Part shown: positions 32,140 to 42,925 of the stretch, one piece after another
Layout: the number at the start of each line of letters is the position of its first letter
Numbering within the stretch: the stretch's first letter is position 1
Assembly (NCBI RefSeq): GCF_037392515.1
Contig: NC_090285.1
Span: forward strand, 5,211,501-5,275,500
Source: Haliotis asinina
Taxonomy: Eukaryota; Mollusca; Gastropoda; Lepetellida; Haliotidae
Length of the DNA: 64,000 nucleotides
Direction: 5' to 3'
Program-made: the position numbers and the translations under genes
The notes under the pieces: model-generated
Seen by the model: the letters and a program-made list of their open reading frames with translations, nothing else
Database searches by the model: none
Told to the model about the DNA's origin: nothing

Positions 32140-33904
32140 CCAAATTCTTTCAGAAAAGCTTGAAGCACATGCACCAGTACAGAGAAGGGTTGTTAACATA
32201 CGACCTGATACGACCAGATGTACAAGGCAGCTAGAGCTAGGCACAATGCCCTCTTAGTTCAATATATTAAAGCACGTATTGCTGAATCTTCTTCCGACCC
32301 GAAGACTCTATTCATGAATAAAGAGTTGAACAATCTATTACATAAAAGGACGGGCATTCTGTCTAATCATGACAGTGAAGTGGATCTTGCGAATCGCTTT
32401 GCTGATTTCTTTACTACCACGATTGAGAACATCCGTGTCGACCTACAACAGAACCAGCCAAGGTGCATAGGAAATACCAAGCACATTCAAAATGGCTCTT
32501 ATCCGCCCATGTATCAAGAAAACTTCACTTGATCCAAATGACATTAAAAATTATAGACCAGTGTCCAACCTACCTTTTCTGTCAAAGGTACTTGAGAAGA
32601 TTGTAGCAATCCAAATCAAGGAACATCTGGATAAGAACAGCTTGATGGAAGAGTTCCAATCTGCCTACAGAGAACACCACAGTACAGAGACAGTACTTCT
32701 TCGCGTTCAAAATTACATCCTTTCTCATCTTGACAATCAGAGAGTAGTACTCCTTGTTCTACTAGATCTGTCAGCAGCCTTCGATACAATAGACCATACC
32801 ATCCTTCTGTCTCGACTTGAGAAGACTTGAAGTGGCTTGAGTCATATCTGAGAAACAGAACTCAGTCAGTGAAAGTCGGTGAGGCCATGTCAGAAGAAAG
32901 GTGTTTATCGTAAGGCGTTCCACGGGGTTCAGTCCTTGGACCACTCTTGTTTACATCTATTTGTTGCCACTAGGTAATGTTTTTGGAACTACTGCATTGA
33001 CTTCCAGTGCTTTGTTGATGACACCCAGAGCTGTATCGCCTCCAGGATTGTATCACTTCAGGACAAGATAACAAAGCTGGAAAGCTGCATCAGTGACATC
33101 AGAACCTGGATGAGAATGAACTTTCTCAAGCTAAATGACAACAAAACGGAGGTATTCATTGCCGGCCCAAAGCACTTACAGGAACGCATGACAGGATTCT
33201 CAGTCAGCATTGGACCTGTGAATGTGCCTGCCTCTTCCCAAGTGAAGAATCTTGGAGTTGTTTTTGACTCCCACATGACCATAAACAAGCAGGTCACCCA
33301 CACGTCTTCCCATAACCGTCTTCATCAGATTGGTAAACTAAGACGGTATCTTTCAGAAGAAACTGTCAAAACTCTCACTCAGGCAATAGTCATATCTCGC
33401 CTTGACTATGCCAATTCACTCTTGTATGGGATAACAGCTTCCCTGATTCATCGACTGCAGGTTATACAAAACACAGCGGCCAGGATAATAACTCGTTGTC
33501 CTCGAAGAGACCACATCACCCACAGGTTAAGAGAACTGCATTTTTCTACCTGTTGCTAGACGCATAAAATTAAAAGTGCTCACCATCATACACAAGTACC
33601 TGAAGACTAACACCACTCCATCTTACTTGTCATCTCTTCTCAACAGTCACAGACCAACACGAACTCTTAGATCACAAGATAAAGATCTACTTACCACCAG
33701 ACCAACTAGGGCCAAATACATGGACCGCTACTTTGAATGTGCAGCTCCCATGCTATGGAATAACCCCCCTATGACGCTTAAATCCGCTCCAAGTCTACAA
33801 ACTTTTCGAAAACATCTAAAGACACATCTATCTGAAATAGACTGAACTGCACAACCGCCTGTGAGCAGCCTAGCTGGAACTCGTCGCTACAGAAGTAGAT
33901 TATG
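32140..33904 (+). mobile_element. CR1/L2/Rex-type LINE fragment (RT to 3' end)
   Basis: The plus strand encodes non-LTR RT motifs: 'DIKNYRPVSNLPFLSKVLEK', 'EFQSAYREHHSTETVLLRVQ', 'LLVLLDLSAAFDTIDH' (palm A) at 32492-32830. Then 'GVPRGSVLGPLLFTS'-like text near 32920 and a degenerate palm C ('CFVDDTQSCIA') near 33010 lie in other frames. Positions 33110-33559 give 'LKLNDNKTEVFIAGPKHLQE', 'LGVVFDSHMT' and 'RLDYANSLLYGI'. Positions 33576-33845 give the C-terminal 'RYFECAAPMLWNNPP'. The phrase 'LLDLSAAFDTIDH' is typical of CR1/L2/Rex LINEs. No endonuclease is present, so it is 5'-truncated and broken in a few places. A Dong-like LINE copy abuts its 3' end. Confidence 0.75.
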
Positions 33905-35082
33905 TTTTACAGATTAAAAAAATGAAATGCAGCAGAGAGGGTTCGGGTGATCCTGGCACAGTCAGGCTGCTCAAGCTCATCATCAGCTCAGGGCCTTCAC
34001 CCCCGCTACACGCAGCCCAGACAGCGAATGGGACTTCTCCCAGGAAACACTGCCTAGTCGAACCCACCAAGAGCTTTTCGGAGAATATGAAGGCTCCCCA
34101 ACACTGCAGCCTTCTGCATTACCCAGATTGTCAGAAGGGCTGTGCTCCCGGTGAAGAACCCGGGCACTCTCCTCATCTGCGCCAAGAGATCAGGAGGTAC
34201 CAAACCAAGGGCACCGAGAACAATGGGGAGCCTGACGACAGTGTACTTGGGATGCAAGCGAGACATTTCAAAGGCGAGGTCCGCATATTTATCATGCTTT
34301 TCCTGAATCTTGCCAATCACATTGCTGTCAAAAGGGACAGAAAATTCTATGATATAAATAATTTCATTGGCTTTATCAAAAAGGACAAGATCAGGTTTGT
34401 TGGCTGGAATTCGTCTCAGGCTGTATATTGGCCTATTCCAGAGAAGTTTGTAGCTGTCATTTTCCAGGACGCCCTGGACATGTTCAGGGTCGTACCATGG
34501 ATGGACCTCGGAGTCAAAGCCACAGGCATGGCGGAGACGATAATAAAAGCAGCGAATCATGCCATCATGTCTTTTAAGATATGCTGTTTGTGCCAAGGAA
34601 GGGCATCCACTGACAAGGTGTTGGACAGTCTCTGTAAATTTATTGCAAAGACGACATTTCATATTGATATTTTCTTTAAGAATAACATTCTGGCGATTGC
34701 GAGTGGGAAGTGACTGGTCCTGAGCAGCAAAAAGGAAGCCCTCAGTTTCACATTTGAGACCAGCCGACTTCATCCAGGCGAAGGAGTCGGTTGGATTGCT
34801 GTTCTGTTCCACACACTGCATATACACACGATGCAGTGGCTTCTCAGACAGCTTCTCCACAAAGGACCGACTCTGGGCAGACTTGGTGAAAGACTTCACC
34901 TGGTTTACTCCCATCACTGTACCGTCCAGCAGTACATCGCCATCAACAAAATCAACTTCAAATTTCAAATTGTGTCCAACAACCTTGGCACGCTTAAAGT
35001 AGCAGTGGAATTCCTTGCTTTCATCATGAATCTTGACGTGCATCACCAGAGGATCATCTAACAAATAAATATGTGCAAAAGT
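33905..35082 (-). mobile_element. R4/Dong-like LINE, copy 1 (5'-truncated)
   Basis: The minus-strand frame 35064-34054 (336 residues) contains the element's C-terminal half. It starts 'DDPLVMHVKIHDESKEFHCY' and includes the CCHC finger 'CRLCNKFTETVQHLVSGC' with 'YLKRHD'. The restriction-like endonuclease signature follows: 'ANKPDLVLFDKANEIIYIIE', i.e. KPD...(12-13)...E. It then runs 'IVLGALGLVPPDLLAQMRRV' and ends 'KALGGFD'. The RT is missing because the copy begins inside the coding sequence at 35082, exactly where the TTA-repeat tail of copy 2 starts. The RLE frame itself is open here, unlike in copy 2. The 3' end abuts the CR1/L2-like LINE. Confidence 0.85.
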
Positions 35083-35701
35083 ATTATTATTATTATTTAC
35101 AGATTCGAATTCAAATGCAGCAGAGAGGGTTTGGGTGATCCTGGCACAGTCAGGCTGCTCAAGCTCATCATCAGCTCAGGGCCCTCGCCCCCTCTACACG
35201 CAGCCCAGACAGCGAATGGGACTTCTCCCAGGAAACACTGCCTAGTCGAACCCACCAAGAACTTTTCGGAGAATATGGAGGCTCCCCAACACTGCAGCCT
35301 TCTGCATTACCCAGATTGTCAGAAGGGCTGTGCTCCCGGTGGAGAACCCGGGCACTCTCCTCATCTGCGCCAAGAGATCAGGAGGTACCAAACCAAGGGC
35401 ACCGAGAACAATGGGGAGCCTGACGACAGTGTACTTGGGATGCAAGCGAGACATTTCAAAGGCGAGGTCCGCATATTAATCATGCTTTTCCTGAATCTTG
35501 CCAATCACATTGCTGTCAAAAGGGACAGAAAATTCTATGATATAAATAATTTCATTGGCTCTATCAAAAAGGACAAGATCAGGTTTGTTGGCTGGAATTC
35601 GTCTCAGGCTGTATATTGGCCTATTCCAGAGAAGTTTGTAGCTGTCATTTTCCAGGACGCCCTGGACATGTTCAGGGTCGTACCATGGATGGACCTCGGA
35701 G

Positions 35702-37800
35702 TCACAGCCAACAGGCATGGCGGAGACGATAATAAAAGCAGCAAGCCATGCCATCATGTCTTTTAAGATATGCTGTTTGTGCCAAGGAAGGGCATCCACT
35801 GACAAGGTGTTGGACAGTCTCTGTAAACTTATTGCAAAGACGACATTTCATATTGATATTTTCTTTAAGAATAACATTCTGGCGATTGCGAGTGGGAAGT
35901 GACTGGTCCTGAGCAGCAAAAAGGAAGCCCTCAGTTTCACATTTGAGACCAGCCGACTGCATCCAGGCGAAGGAGTCGGTTGGATTGCTGGTCTGTTCCA
36001 CACACTGCATATACACACGATGCAGTGGCTTCTCAGACAGCTTCTCCACAAAGGACCGACTCTGGGCAGACTTGGTGAAAGACTTCACCTGGTTTACTCC
36101 CATCACTGTACCGTCCAGCAGTACATCGCCATCAACAAAATCAACTTCAAATTTCAAATTGTGTCCAACAACCTTTGCACGCTTAAAGTAGCAGTGGAAT
36201 TCCTTGCTTTCATCATGAATCTTGACGTGCATCACCAGAGGATCATCTGACAAATAAATATGTGCAAAAGTACACAATAAAATTCTGTCATGAAGAGCTT
36301 CCACATTAATCAAACCCCGACCTCCAGAATTGATTGGCATATATAAACGATTAAGAGAGGAACGAGGGTGGTGTGCTCTGTTATCAGACATGATCCTTCT
36401 GGTCAGGCGGTCAAGATTCTGGATGTCTTGTTTTGTCCAATCAACTACTCCAAAGGAATAGGAGAGGACTGGCACAGCAAAGGTATTGGTGGCTTTGACT
36501 TTGTTTCGAGCATTTAGCTCTGAACTCCAGATTTTCTTTAAACGAGATTTATACTCGGCCCGAAGTTTATCTTGAATCTGGGCATTCTGGAGCGTGTCTC
36601 GAACTTGCATTCCAAGATAGGTGTAGGCCTGATCTTCCACAAGATGCTCAATAACTCCTCCCCCTTGTAACTTGACCGATCCATCATTAGTTACCTTGCC
36701 ACGTTTCAGATGAAGAGTATTACATTTGTCGAGTCCAAATTTCATGCCAATATCATTAGAGAAGGACTCGACAAGGAGAACCTGTTCTTTCAAATTGGTC
36801 TCTCCTTTGGCAAGGAGCTCAATGTCATCCATATAGAGGAGATGAGTGAGAGGTGTTGGGGATCTGTGCTGAGGAGGTCCGGGATAGTAACCTTCCTTCC
36901 TATTGAGCAGGAAACTCAAAGGATTCAGAGACAGACAAAAAAGCAAAGGACTGAAGGAGTCCCCCTGGAAAATTCCCCTTCTGATTGGAATAGATTCCGA
37001 AGTCTGCACCTCTCCTTGCGAGTACATCTCAAGTTGAGTCGACCAGCAACTCATTAAAGACTTGAGTAAATCAAGTAGTCGCTCAGGGAGGTCAATACAC
37101 TGAAGAGACTTCAGAATCCATTCGTGAGGGACAGAGTCGTATGCCTTTTTGTAGTCTATCCAGCACATGGAGAGGTTGCGGTGGTATGTCTTAGCCTCTT
37201 CCAAAATCATTTTCTGTACAAGAAGTTTATCCTTGCACCCCCAACATCCCTTTCTCGCCCCCTTCTGCTCTCTGTAAATTATCTCATTGGACGAGCAGTA
37301 AGATGACACGAGGTTTGTTAAACACCCTGTGAATAGTTTGTATTGAGTATTTAGACATGTGATAGGGCGGAAGTTTTTGGGGTCAGTCAAGTCTCTTTTT
37401 TTGGGAAGGAGTATTGTGCGACCTTTGCAGAACCATGGAGGAACATCACCTGTGTCCACAAGAGAGTTAAAACTGTGAAGTAATGGTGTTTGGACACAAG
37501 GGAACAGTTTCCAGTACCGGTTTCGAATGCCATCAGGCCCTGGAGCTGTATTAGATTTGGACTTTTTAATGACACTTTTCAGGCAATCTGGTGAGATGTA
37601 ACAGACAAACGACCTAGTTACTTTCTCATACATTGCATGGTCATAATCACTTACCCATGGTGCCTCCAGGTTACAGTTGCCGGGTACAGACCACAACTGT
37701 TTCCAGAACCTTTCATTGGCATCCGTGGGAGGCCGTTTATCATGCCCACCATCACCACTTGTTTTAAGTTGCCTATAGAATTGTTTTTCATTGTTCTTAA
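35702..37800 (-). CDS. RT-RLE coding segment of Dong-like LINE copy 2
   Basis: About 700 codons are open: linker ('NNEKQFYRQLKTSG'), reverse transcriptase fingers and palm with the YMDD catalytic box, thumb ('AYTYLGMQVRDTLQNAQIQD'), and the start of the CCHC plus restriction-like endonuclease region. In the live element this protein nicks the target and primes reverse transcription from the nick. The frame leaves the endonuclease early ('RHACWL' against 'RHACGFDSEV' in copies 1 and 3) because of a one-base difference, so this copy lacks a usable RLE. Confidence 0.8.
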
Positions 37801-39083
37801 AGGTCAGATGAAACCAAAAAATCAAACATAATTAAAGCACATTTATCACTTATTCATGACATATAATATACATTGCTGCTTTTAGAAAAACAAATAAACA
37901 AAACTATAAGCGTACAATCGCGGTTCAAAAGTGCAATATTTTGTACTTGGGCTTACTTCCCCCGAAACGAAGCCCTCGGGAGACCGAACCCAGTCATAGC
38001 GGGTGGCTATGCATTCAAGTGTAACGACGGCTTCCGATTGGCTGTTTCATTTGCTGATATGCTGAGGGTTCATTGTGTGTACAGAAAGATGATCTGTTTG
38101 ATGGGCATTTTAGAAGTATAGCCAGTCACAAGAAAGTAAGATTCTTTATGGATAACAACTTCTTTTTGTGTACTTGATGCGTCGTTTCAGTATGGATTCA
38201 TATACTGTTTTCAAACAAAATCATATACACGAAAAGAAGTCGTTATCCACGAAGAATGTATATAGAGATGTTGGGTTTGGAAAATACATGTTCTCTGAAT
38301 TTGCTCTCGATCCAATCAAAAACCATGTCAGTAGAGATGGTAAACTACTGCGTGGCTGGAATCTGTCATTCGTCCAAGTACAAAGCACGACTTGAAACTG
38401 ACAAGAATTTGCACCAGTTTCCGTCAGATCCAGTCATCCGAAAAAAATGAATGTAGTTTGTTTGCAACCCACAGACATAATAACATGTCATGTGTATCAA
38501 ACGTGCCTAATTACATAATATGGCAGACACGGGACACGGGTGCACGAGTCATGAATCAACATATTTTCTTTATGTCGTATAGTTTGATAGGTGCTAAGTT
38601 TAAATTGCACGTGGTCAATGATTGAAGCTGTGTATTGCATGTTGTCTTTAGCAGACAGGCAGACAGACATACAGATGTGAATAAATCAGACATTGAGCTT
38701 TCTCTGTGACAGAGACTGCTTACCACAAGCAACAAGTTTTTTTACGTAACGAGGACATTATTTACTTGTTTGTGTACACAACCAAGATTAGACTACTGCT
38801 CACGACCTCAGACGCTGAGCATGCATACTGTTTCATCCTCCGCGAACCTATTCACTGTGCATGCGTTATGAACGCAGCGCAGCACAGCAGTTGAAACCAG
38901 TTTTCCCCCCAGCGCTGGGGGGAATTTAGTGAAACGTTTGAACTCCGATTTCGCGGGCTTTTTTTTCATTGCGTTTTTTTCAACTTTATAGGTTGAACTG
39001 GCATTTTTTATGATTTGTTTCGGTAAGTGCATACCGAAAGGTACCAGAATCTGCAAAGTTGTGTTTTACATTGCATGTGACCT
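37801..39083 (+). mobile_element. Kolobok-like THAP DNA transposon remnant inserted in the LINE
   Basis: This 1,283-bp element is bounded by AGGTCAGATG at 37801 and TTGCATGTGACCT ending at 39083. It is flanked by an exact TTAA duplication (37797-37800 and 39084-39087). It is homologous along its length to 1886-3089. Around 38335-38448 the plus strand encodes the N-terminal half of a THAP zinc-binding domain: 'MVNYCVAGICHSSKYKARLE', then 'LHQFPSDPVIRKK' (C-x4-C, HxFPxDP). The frame ends there and no transposase catalytic domain is readable, so it is nonautonomous or decayed. An internal inverted repeat (38147-38172 with 38225-38256) is shared with the other copy. TTAA plus THAP fits the Kolobok superfamily. 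Confidence 0.72.
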
Positions 39084-40261
39084 TTAAACATTATATTTTG
39101 CTTGATAAATTTGTTTCTCTTTTCCCATTCTTTCTTTCTTTCTGTCCAAACTTTTATTTTTGCCTTAAGTGAATCGACAATTTGGAGAAGTACCTTTTCT
39201 TTTGTTGTCTTGTACTGTAATTTTATTTTTCTCCAAATTGCTTTTTGTCCTTTAGACATGGGATTCCCTGATGATCTTAATTTCAGGCACAGCTCTATCC
39301 AGGAAATATATTTTCTAGTTTCTGTTAATTTCACTTGAAACCGGTTTTTCCTTGGTTTGTTGTTCTTAGTAGTAGAAGATTTTTCTTTGGAAACTGTGTG
39401 AAGTTCCTCCAAAGTTCGCGCGGCAGCATAGACGCAGGAATTTATTTCATGTAATGAACAGTCCACAGAAAGTTTTAGAGAGATAATTTCATTTAGTAAA
39501 TCAATTTCATTTTTGGGAAAAGACACGTTTAGTTGTTTAATTGGCCTCCGTTTCTCTAAAGGTAAATCACAAATTTCCTCATAAATAGACGTAAACAAAA
39601 TGTACACAGGATTTTCGGTAAGGTCTGCAACTGAAGAAGAGGAAGAGTGAGGGTCCAAAATTTCGGGGCCAATTGGCTCTTTCTCGGAAGAGTTTCCACC
39701 AGGAAGAGGAAAGAGGTTGACACGGACGTCCATAAGAAGTTTGGGGTCAGCTGCCACTTTAGCATTTTGCTCTTGCAAAGGTTCCTGACGGGCACCAGTT
39801 GTTGGTTGAACTGGCTCACGGGGCATGAGATGTTTTAGCCGCCGGAGTTGATCTTGGAGATTTTGCTCCGTCGGGTAAGCATACATGGGCATGGCATTGT
39901 CCCAATGCAGCTTAAGCGACTTGCCATTGATGCGTGGATTATCAGGCCATCCTGTCGCTTTCGCACACTCTAGTAGTGTGGATTTTAGATGGTTTGACCA
40001 AGATATTCTTGGTCGGGTTCTGTGCCTTCCCCTGGTGGTTTGACCAAGATATTCTTGGTCGGGTTCTGTGCCTTCCCCTGAACCATCTCCAGTATGGTTT
40101 GTGTTACTACCGGAGGAAGGCTGACTGGGCTGCGGAAATGAAAGATGGAGTTTTCCTTGTCTGTCTGTAACCCAGTAAAATACCAGCTTCGGGGGGTCAG
40201 CCCTAACTGGGTGATGTACGTTCAGTTCAGGGAATAAAATTCCCCTATCTAGGCCCACCAC
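39084..40261 (-). CDS. N-terminal segment of Dong-like LINE copy 2
   Basis: About 390 codons are open upstream of the Kolobok-like insertion. The region is rich in Pro, Ser, Gln and Thr near its start and Lys/Glu-rich at its end ('KIKVWTERKKEWEKRNKFIK'), consistent with a leader before the RT. I see no clear zinc finger or Myb motif. A 46-bp tandem duplication (39991-40036 repeated at 40037-40082) is not a multiple of three, so the residues before and after it are in different original frames. The start near 40261 has no ATG (GTG in that position). Confidence 0.55.
39991..40082. repeat. 46-bp tandem duplication in the LINE leader
   Basis: Two consecutive copies begin GGTTTGACCAAGATATTCTT and end CTTCCCCTG. 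They are identical by eye apart from the final bases, so the duplication is recent. Confidence 0.9.
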
Positions 40262-40285
40262 GAAGAGGTGTACATCATCAGGCCC

Positions 40286-42418
40286 TTATTATTATTATTA
40301 TTATTTACAGATTAGAATGAAAATGCAGCAGAGAGGGTTCGGGTGATCCTGGCACAGTCAGGCTGCTCAAGCCCATCATCAGCTCAGGGCCCTCGCCCCC
40401 TCTACACGCAGCCCAGACAGCGAATGGGACTTCTCCCAGGAAACACTGCCTAGTCGAACCCACCAAGAACTTTCCGGAGAATATGAAGGCTCCCCAACAC
40501 TGCAGCCTTCTGCATTACCCAGATTGTCAGAAGGGCTGTGCTCCCGGTGGAGAACCCGGGCACTCTCCTCATCTGCGCCAAGAGATCAGGAGGTACCAAA
40601 CCAATGGCACCGAGAACAATGGGGAGCCTGACGACAGTGTACTTGGGATGCAAGCGAGACATTTCAAAGGCGAGGTCCGCATATTTATCATGCTTTTCCT
40701 GAATCTTGCCAGTCACATTGCTGTCAAAAGGGACAGAAAATTCAATGATATAAATAATTTCATTGGTTTTATCAAAAAGGACAAGATCAGGTTTGTTGGC
40801 TGGAATTCGTCTCAGGCTGTATATTGGCCTATTCCAGAGAAGTTTAAAAGCATCATTTTCCTGGACGCCCTGGACATGTTCAGGGTCATACCATGAATGG
40901 ACCTCGGAGTCAAAGCCACAGGCATGGCGGAGACGATAATAAAGGCAGCAAGCCATGCCATCATGTCTTTTAAGATATGCTGTTTGCGCCAAGGAAGGGC
41001 ATCCACTGACAAGGTGTTGGACAGTCTCTGTAAATTTATTGCAAAGACGACATTTCATATTGATGTTTTCTTTAAGAATCACATTCTGGCGATTGCGAGT
41101 GGGAAGTGACTGGTCCTGAGCAGCAAAAAGGAAGCCCTCAGTTTCACATTTGAGACCAGCCGACTGCATCCAGGCGAAGGAGTCGGTTGGATTGCTGGTC
41201 TGTTCCACACACTGCATATACACACGATGCAGTGGCTTCTCAGACAGCTTCTCCACAAAGGACCGACTCTGGGCAGACTTGGTGAAAGACTTCACCTGGT
41301 TTACTCCCATCACTGTACCGTCCAGCAGTACATCGCCATCAACAAAATCAACTTCAAATTTCAAATTGTGTCCAACAACCTTTGCACGCTTAAAGTAGCT
41401 GTGGAATTCCTTGCTTTCATCATGAATCTTGACGTGCATCACCAGAGGATCATCTGACAAATAAATATGTGCAAAAGTACACAATAAAATTCTGTCATGA
41501 AGAGCTTCCACATTAATCAAACCCCGACCTCCAGAATTGATTGGCATATATAAACGATTAAGAGAGGAACGAGGGTGGTGTGCTCTGTTATCAGACATGA
41601 TCCTTCTGGTCAGGCGGTCAAGATTCTGGATGTCTTGTTTTGTCCAATCAACTATTCAAAAGGAATAGGAGAGGACTGGCACAGCAAAGGTATTGGTGGC
41701 TTTGACTTTGTTTCGAGCATTTAGCTCTGAACTCCAGATTTTCTTTAAACGAGATTTATACTCGGCCCGAAGTTTATCTTGAATCTGGGCACTCTGAAGC
41801 GTGTCTCGAACTTGCATTCCAAGATAGGTGTAGGCCTGATCTTCCACAAGATGCTCAATAACTCCTCCCCCTTGTAACTTGACCGATCCATCATTAGTTA
41901 CCTTGCCACGTTTCAGATGAAGAGTATTACATTTGTCGAGTCCAAATGTCATGCCAATATCATTAGAGAAGGACTCGACAAGGAGAACCTGTTCTTTCAA
42001 ATTGGTCTCACCTTTGGCAAGGAGCTCGATGTCATCCATATAGAGGAGATGAGTGAGAGGTGTTGGGGATCTGTGCTGAGGAGGTCCGGGATGGTAACCT
42101 TCCTTCCTATTGAGCAGGAAACTCAAAGGATTCAGAGACAGACAAAAAAGCAAAGGACTGAAGGAGTCCCCCTGGAAAATTCCCCTTCTGATTGGAATAG
42201 ATTCCGAAGTCTGCACCTCTCCTTGCGAGTACATCTCAAGTTGAGTCGACCAGCAACTCATTAAAGACTTGAGTAAATCAAGTAGTCGCTCAGGGAGGTC
42301 AATACACTGAAGAGACTTCAGAATCCATTCGTGAGGGACAGAGTCATATGCCTTTTTGTAGTCTATCCAGCACATGGAGAGGTTGCGGTGGTATGTTTTA
42401 GCCTCTTCCAAAATCATT
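40286..42418 (-). mobile_element. R4/Dong-like LINE, copy 3 (5'-truncated)
   Basis: This copy is nearly identical to copy 2. The minus-strand frame 42417-41656 covers RT from 'MILEEAKTYHRNLSMCWIDY' to 'FAVPVLSYSF'. After one in-frame TGA (TCC TTT TGA in place of TCC TTT GGA), 41598-40450 continues through the CCHC finger and a complete RLE ('ANKPDLVLFDKTNEIIYIIE') to 'KVLGGFD'. The 5' end stops at AAAATCATT, which merges into the TTA-repeat tail of copy 4. The 3' tail (40286-40307) abuts copy 2. Confidence 0.87.
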
Positions 42419-42925
42419 ATTATTATTATTTTACAGAGTAAGATTGAAATGCAGCAGAGAGGGTTTGGGTGATCCTGGCACAGTCAGGCTGGTCAAGCTC
42501 ATCATCAGCTCATGGCCCTCACCCCCTCTACACGCAGCCCAGACAGCGAATGGGACTTCTCCCAGGAAACACTGCCTAGTCGAACCCACCAAGAACTTTT
42601 CGGAGAATATGGAGGCTCCCCAACACTGCAGCCTTCTGCATTACCCAGATTGTCAGAAGGGCTGTGCTCCCGGTGGAGAACCCGGGCACTCTCCTCATCT
42701 GCGCTAACAGATCAGGAGGTACCAAACCAAGGGCACCGAGAACAATGGGGAGTCTGACGACAGTGTACTTGGAATGCAATCGAGACATTTCAAAGGCGAG
42801 GTCACTTGGAATGCAATCGAGACATTTCAAAGGCGAGGTCACTTGGAATGCAATCGAGACATTTCAAAGGCGAGGTCTTCATCCTGTCGCTGTCGCACAC
42901 TCTAGTAGTGTGGATTTGAGATGAT
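42419..42925 (-). mobile_element. R4/Dong-like LINE, copy 4 (3' end fused to 5' region)
   Basis: A TTA-repeat tail and 3' UTR plus the C-terminal codons ('DLAFEMSRLHSKYTVVRLPI' to 'KVLGGFD', 42842-42576) are followed by three 37-bp tandem copies (42767-42877). A segment then follows (about 42886-42920, TCGCACACTCTAGTAGTGTG) that matches the N-terminal region of copy 2 near 39961-39985. RT and most of the RLE are missing. It is an internally deleted or template-switched copy. Confidence 0.75.
42767..42877. repeat. 37-bp tandem triplication in LINE copy 4
   Basis: There are three perfect or near-perfect copies of a unit beginning ACTTGGAATGCAATCGAGAC and ending GGCGAGGTC, starting at 42767, 42804 and 42841. 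The unit derives from coding sequence of the RLE region. Confidence 0.92.

Larger units (their letters stand above)
35083..40285 (-). mobile_element. R4/Dong-like LINE, copy 2 (longest), split by a Kolobok-like insertion
   Basis: This is the most complete copy, about 3.9 kb without the insert at 37801-39083. The N-terminal segment (40261-39084) is charged, includes 'RPRISWSNHLKSTLLECAKA', and ends '...KRNKFIKQNIMFK'. The RT segment (37800 to about 35702) has 'NTAPGPDGIRNRYWKLFP', 'GCWGCKDKLLVQKMILEEAK', palm A 'MCWIDYKKAYDSVPHEWI', 'IRRGIFQGDSFSPLLFCL' and 'LLYMDDIELLAK', then the CCHC finger. The RLE follows out of frame because of one extra base near 35710 relative to copies 1 and 3. No ATG precedes the N-terminal frame, so the 5' end is probably truncated. 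The GCxGxKD, WIDYKKAYD and RLE signatures fit the R4/Dong clade. Confidence 0.87.

Noticed and set aside
33922-35766. Plus-strand open frames of 231-263 residues over LINE copies 1 and 2
   Set aside because: They are antisense to the RLE/RT coding frames and recur only because the LINE copies recur.
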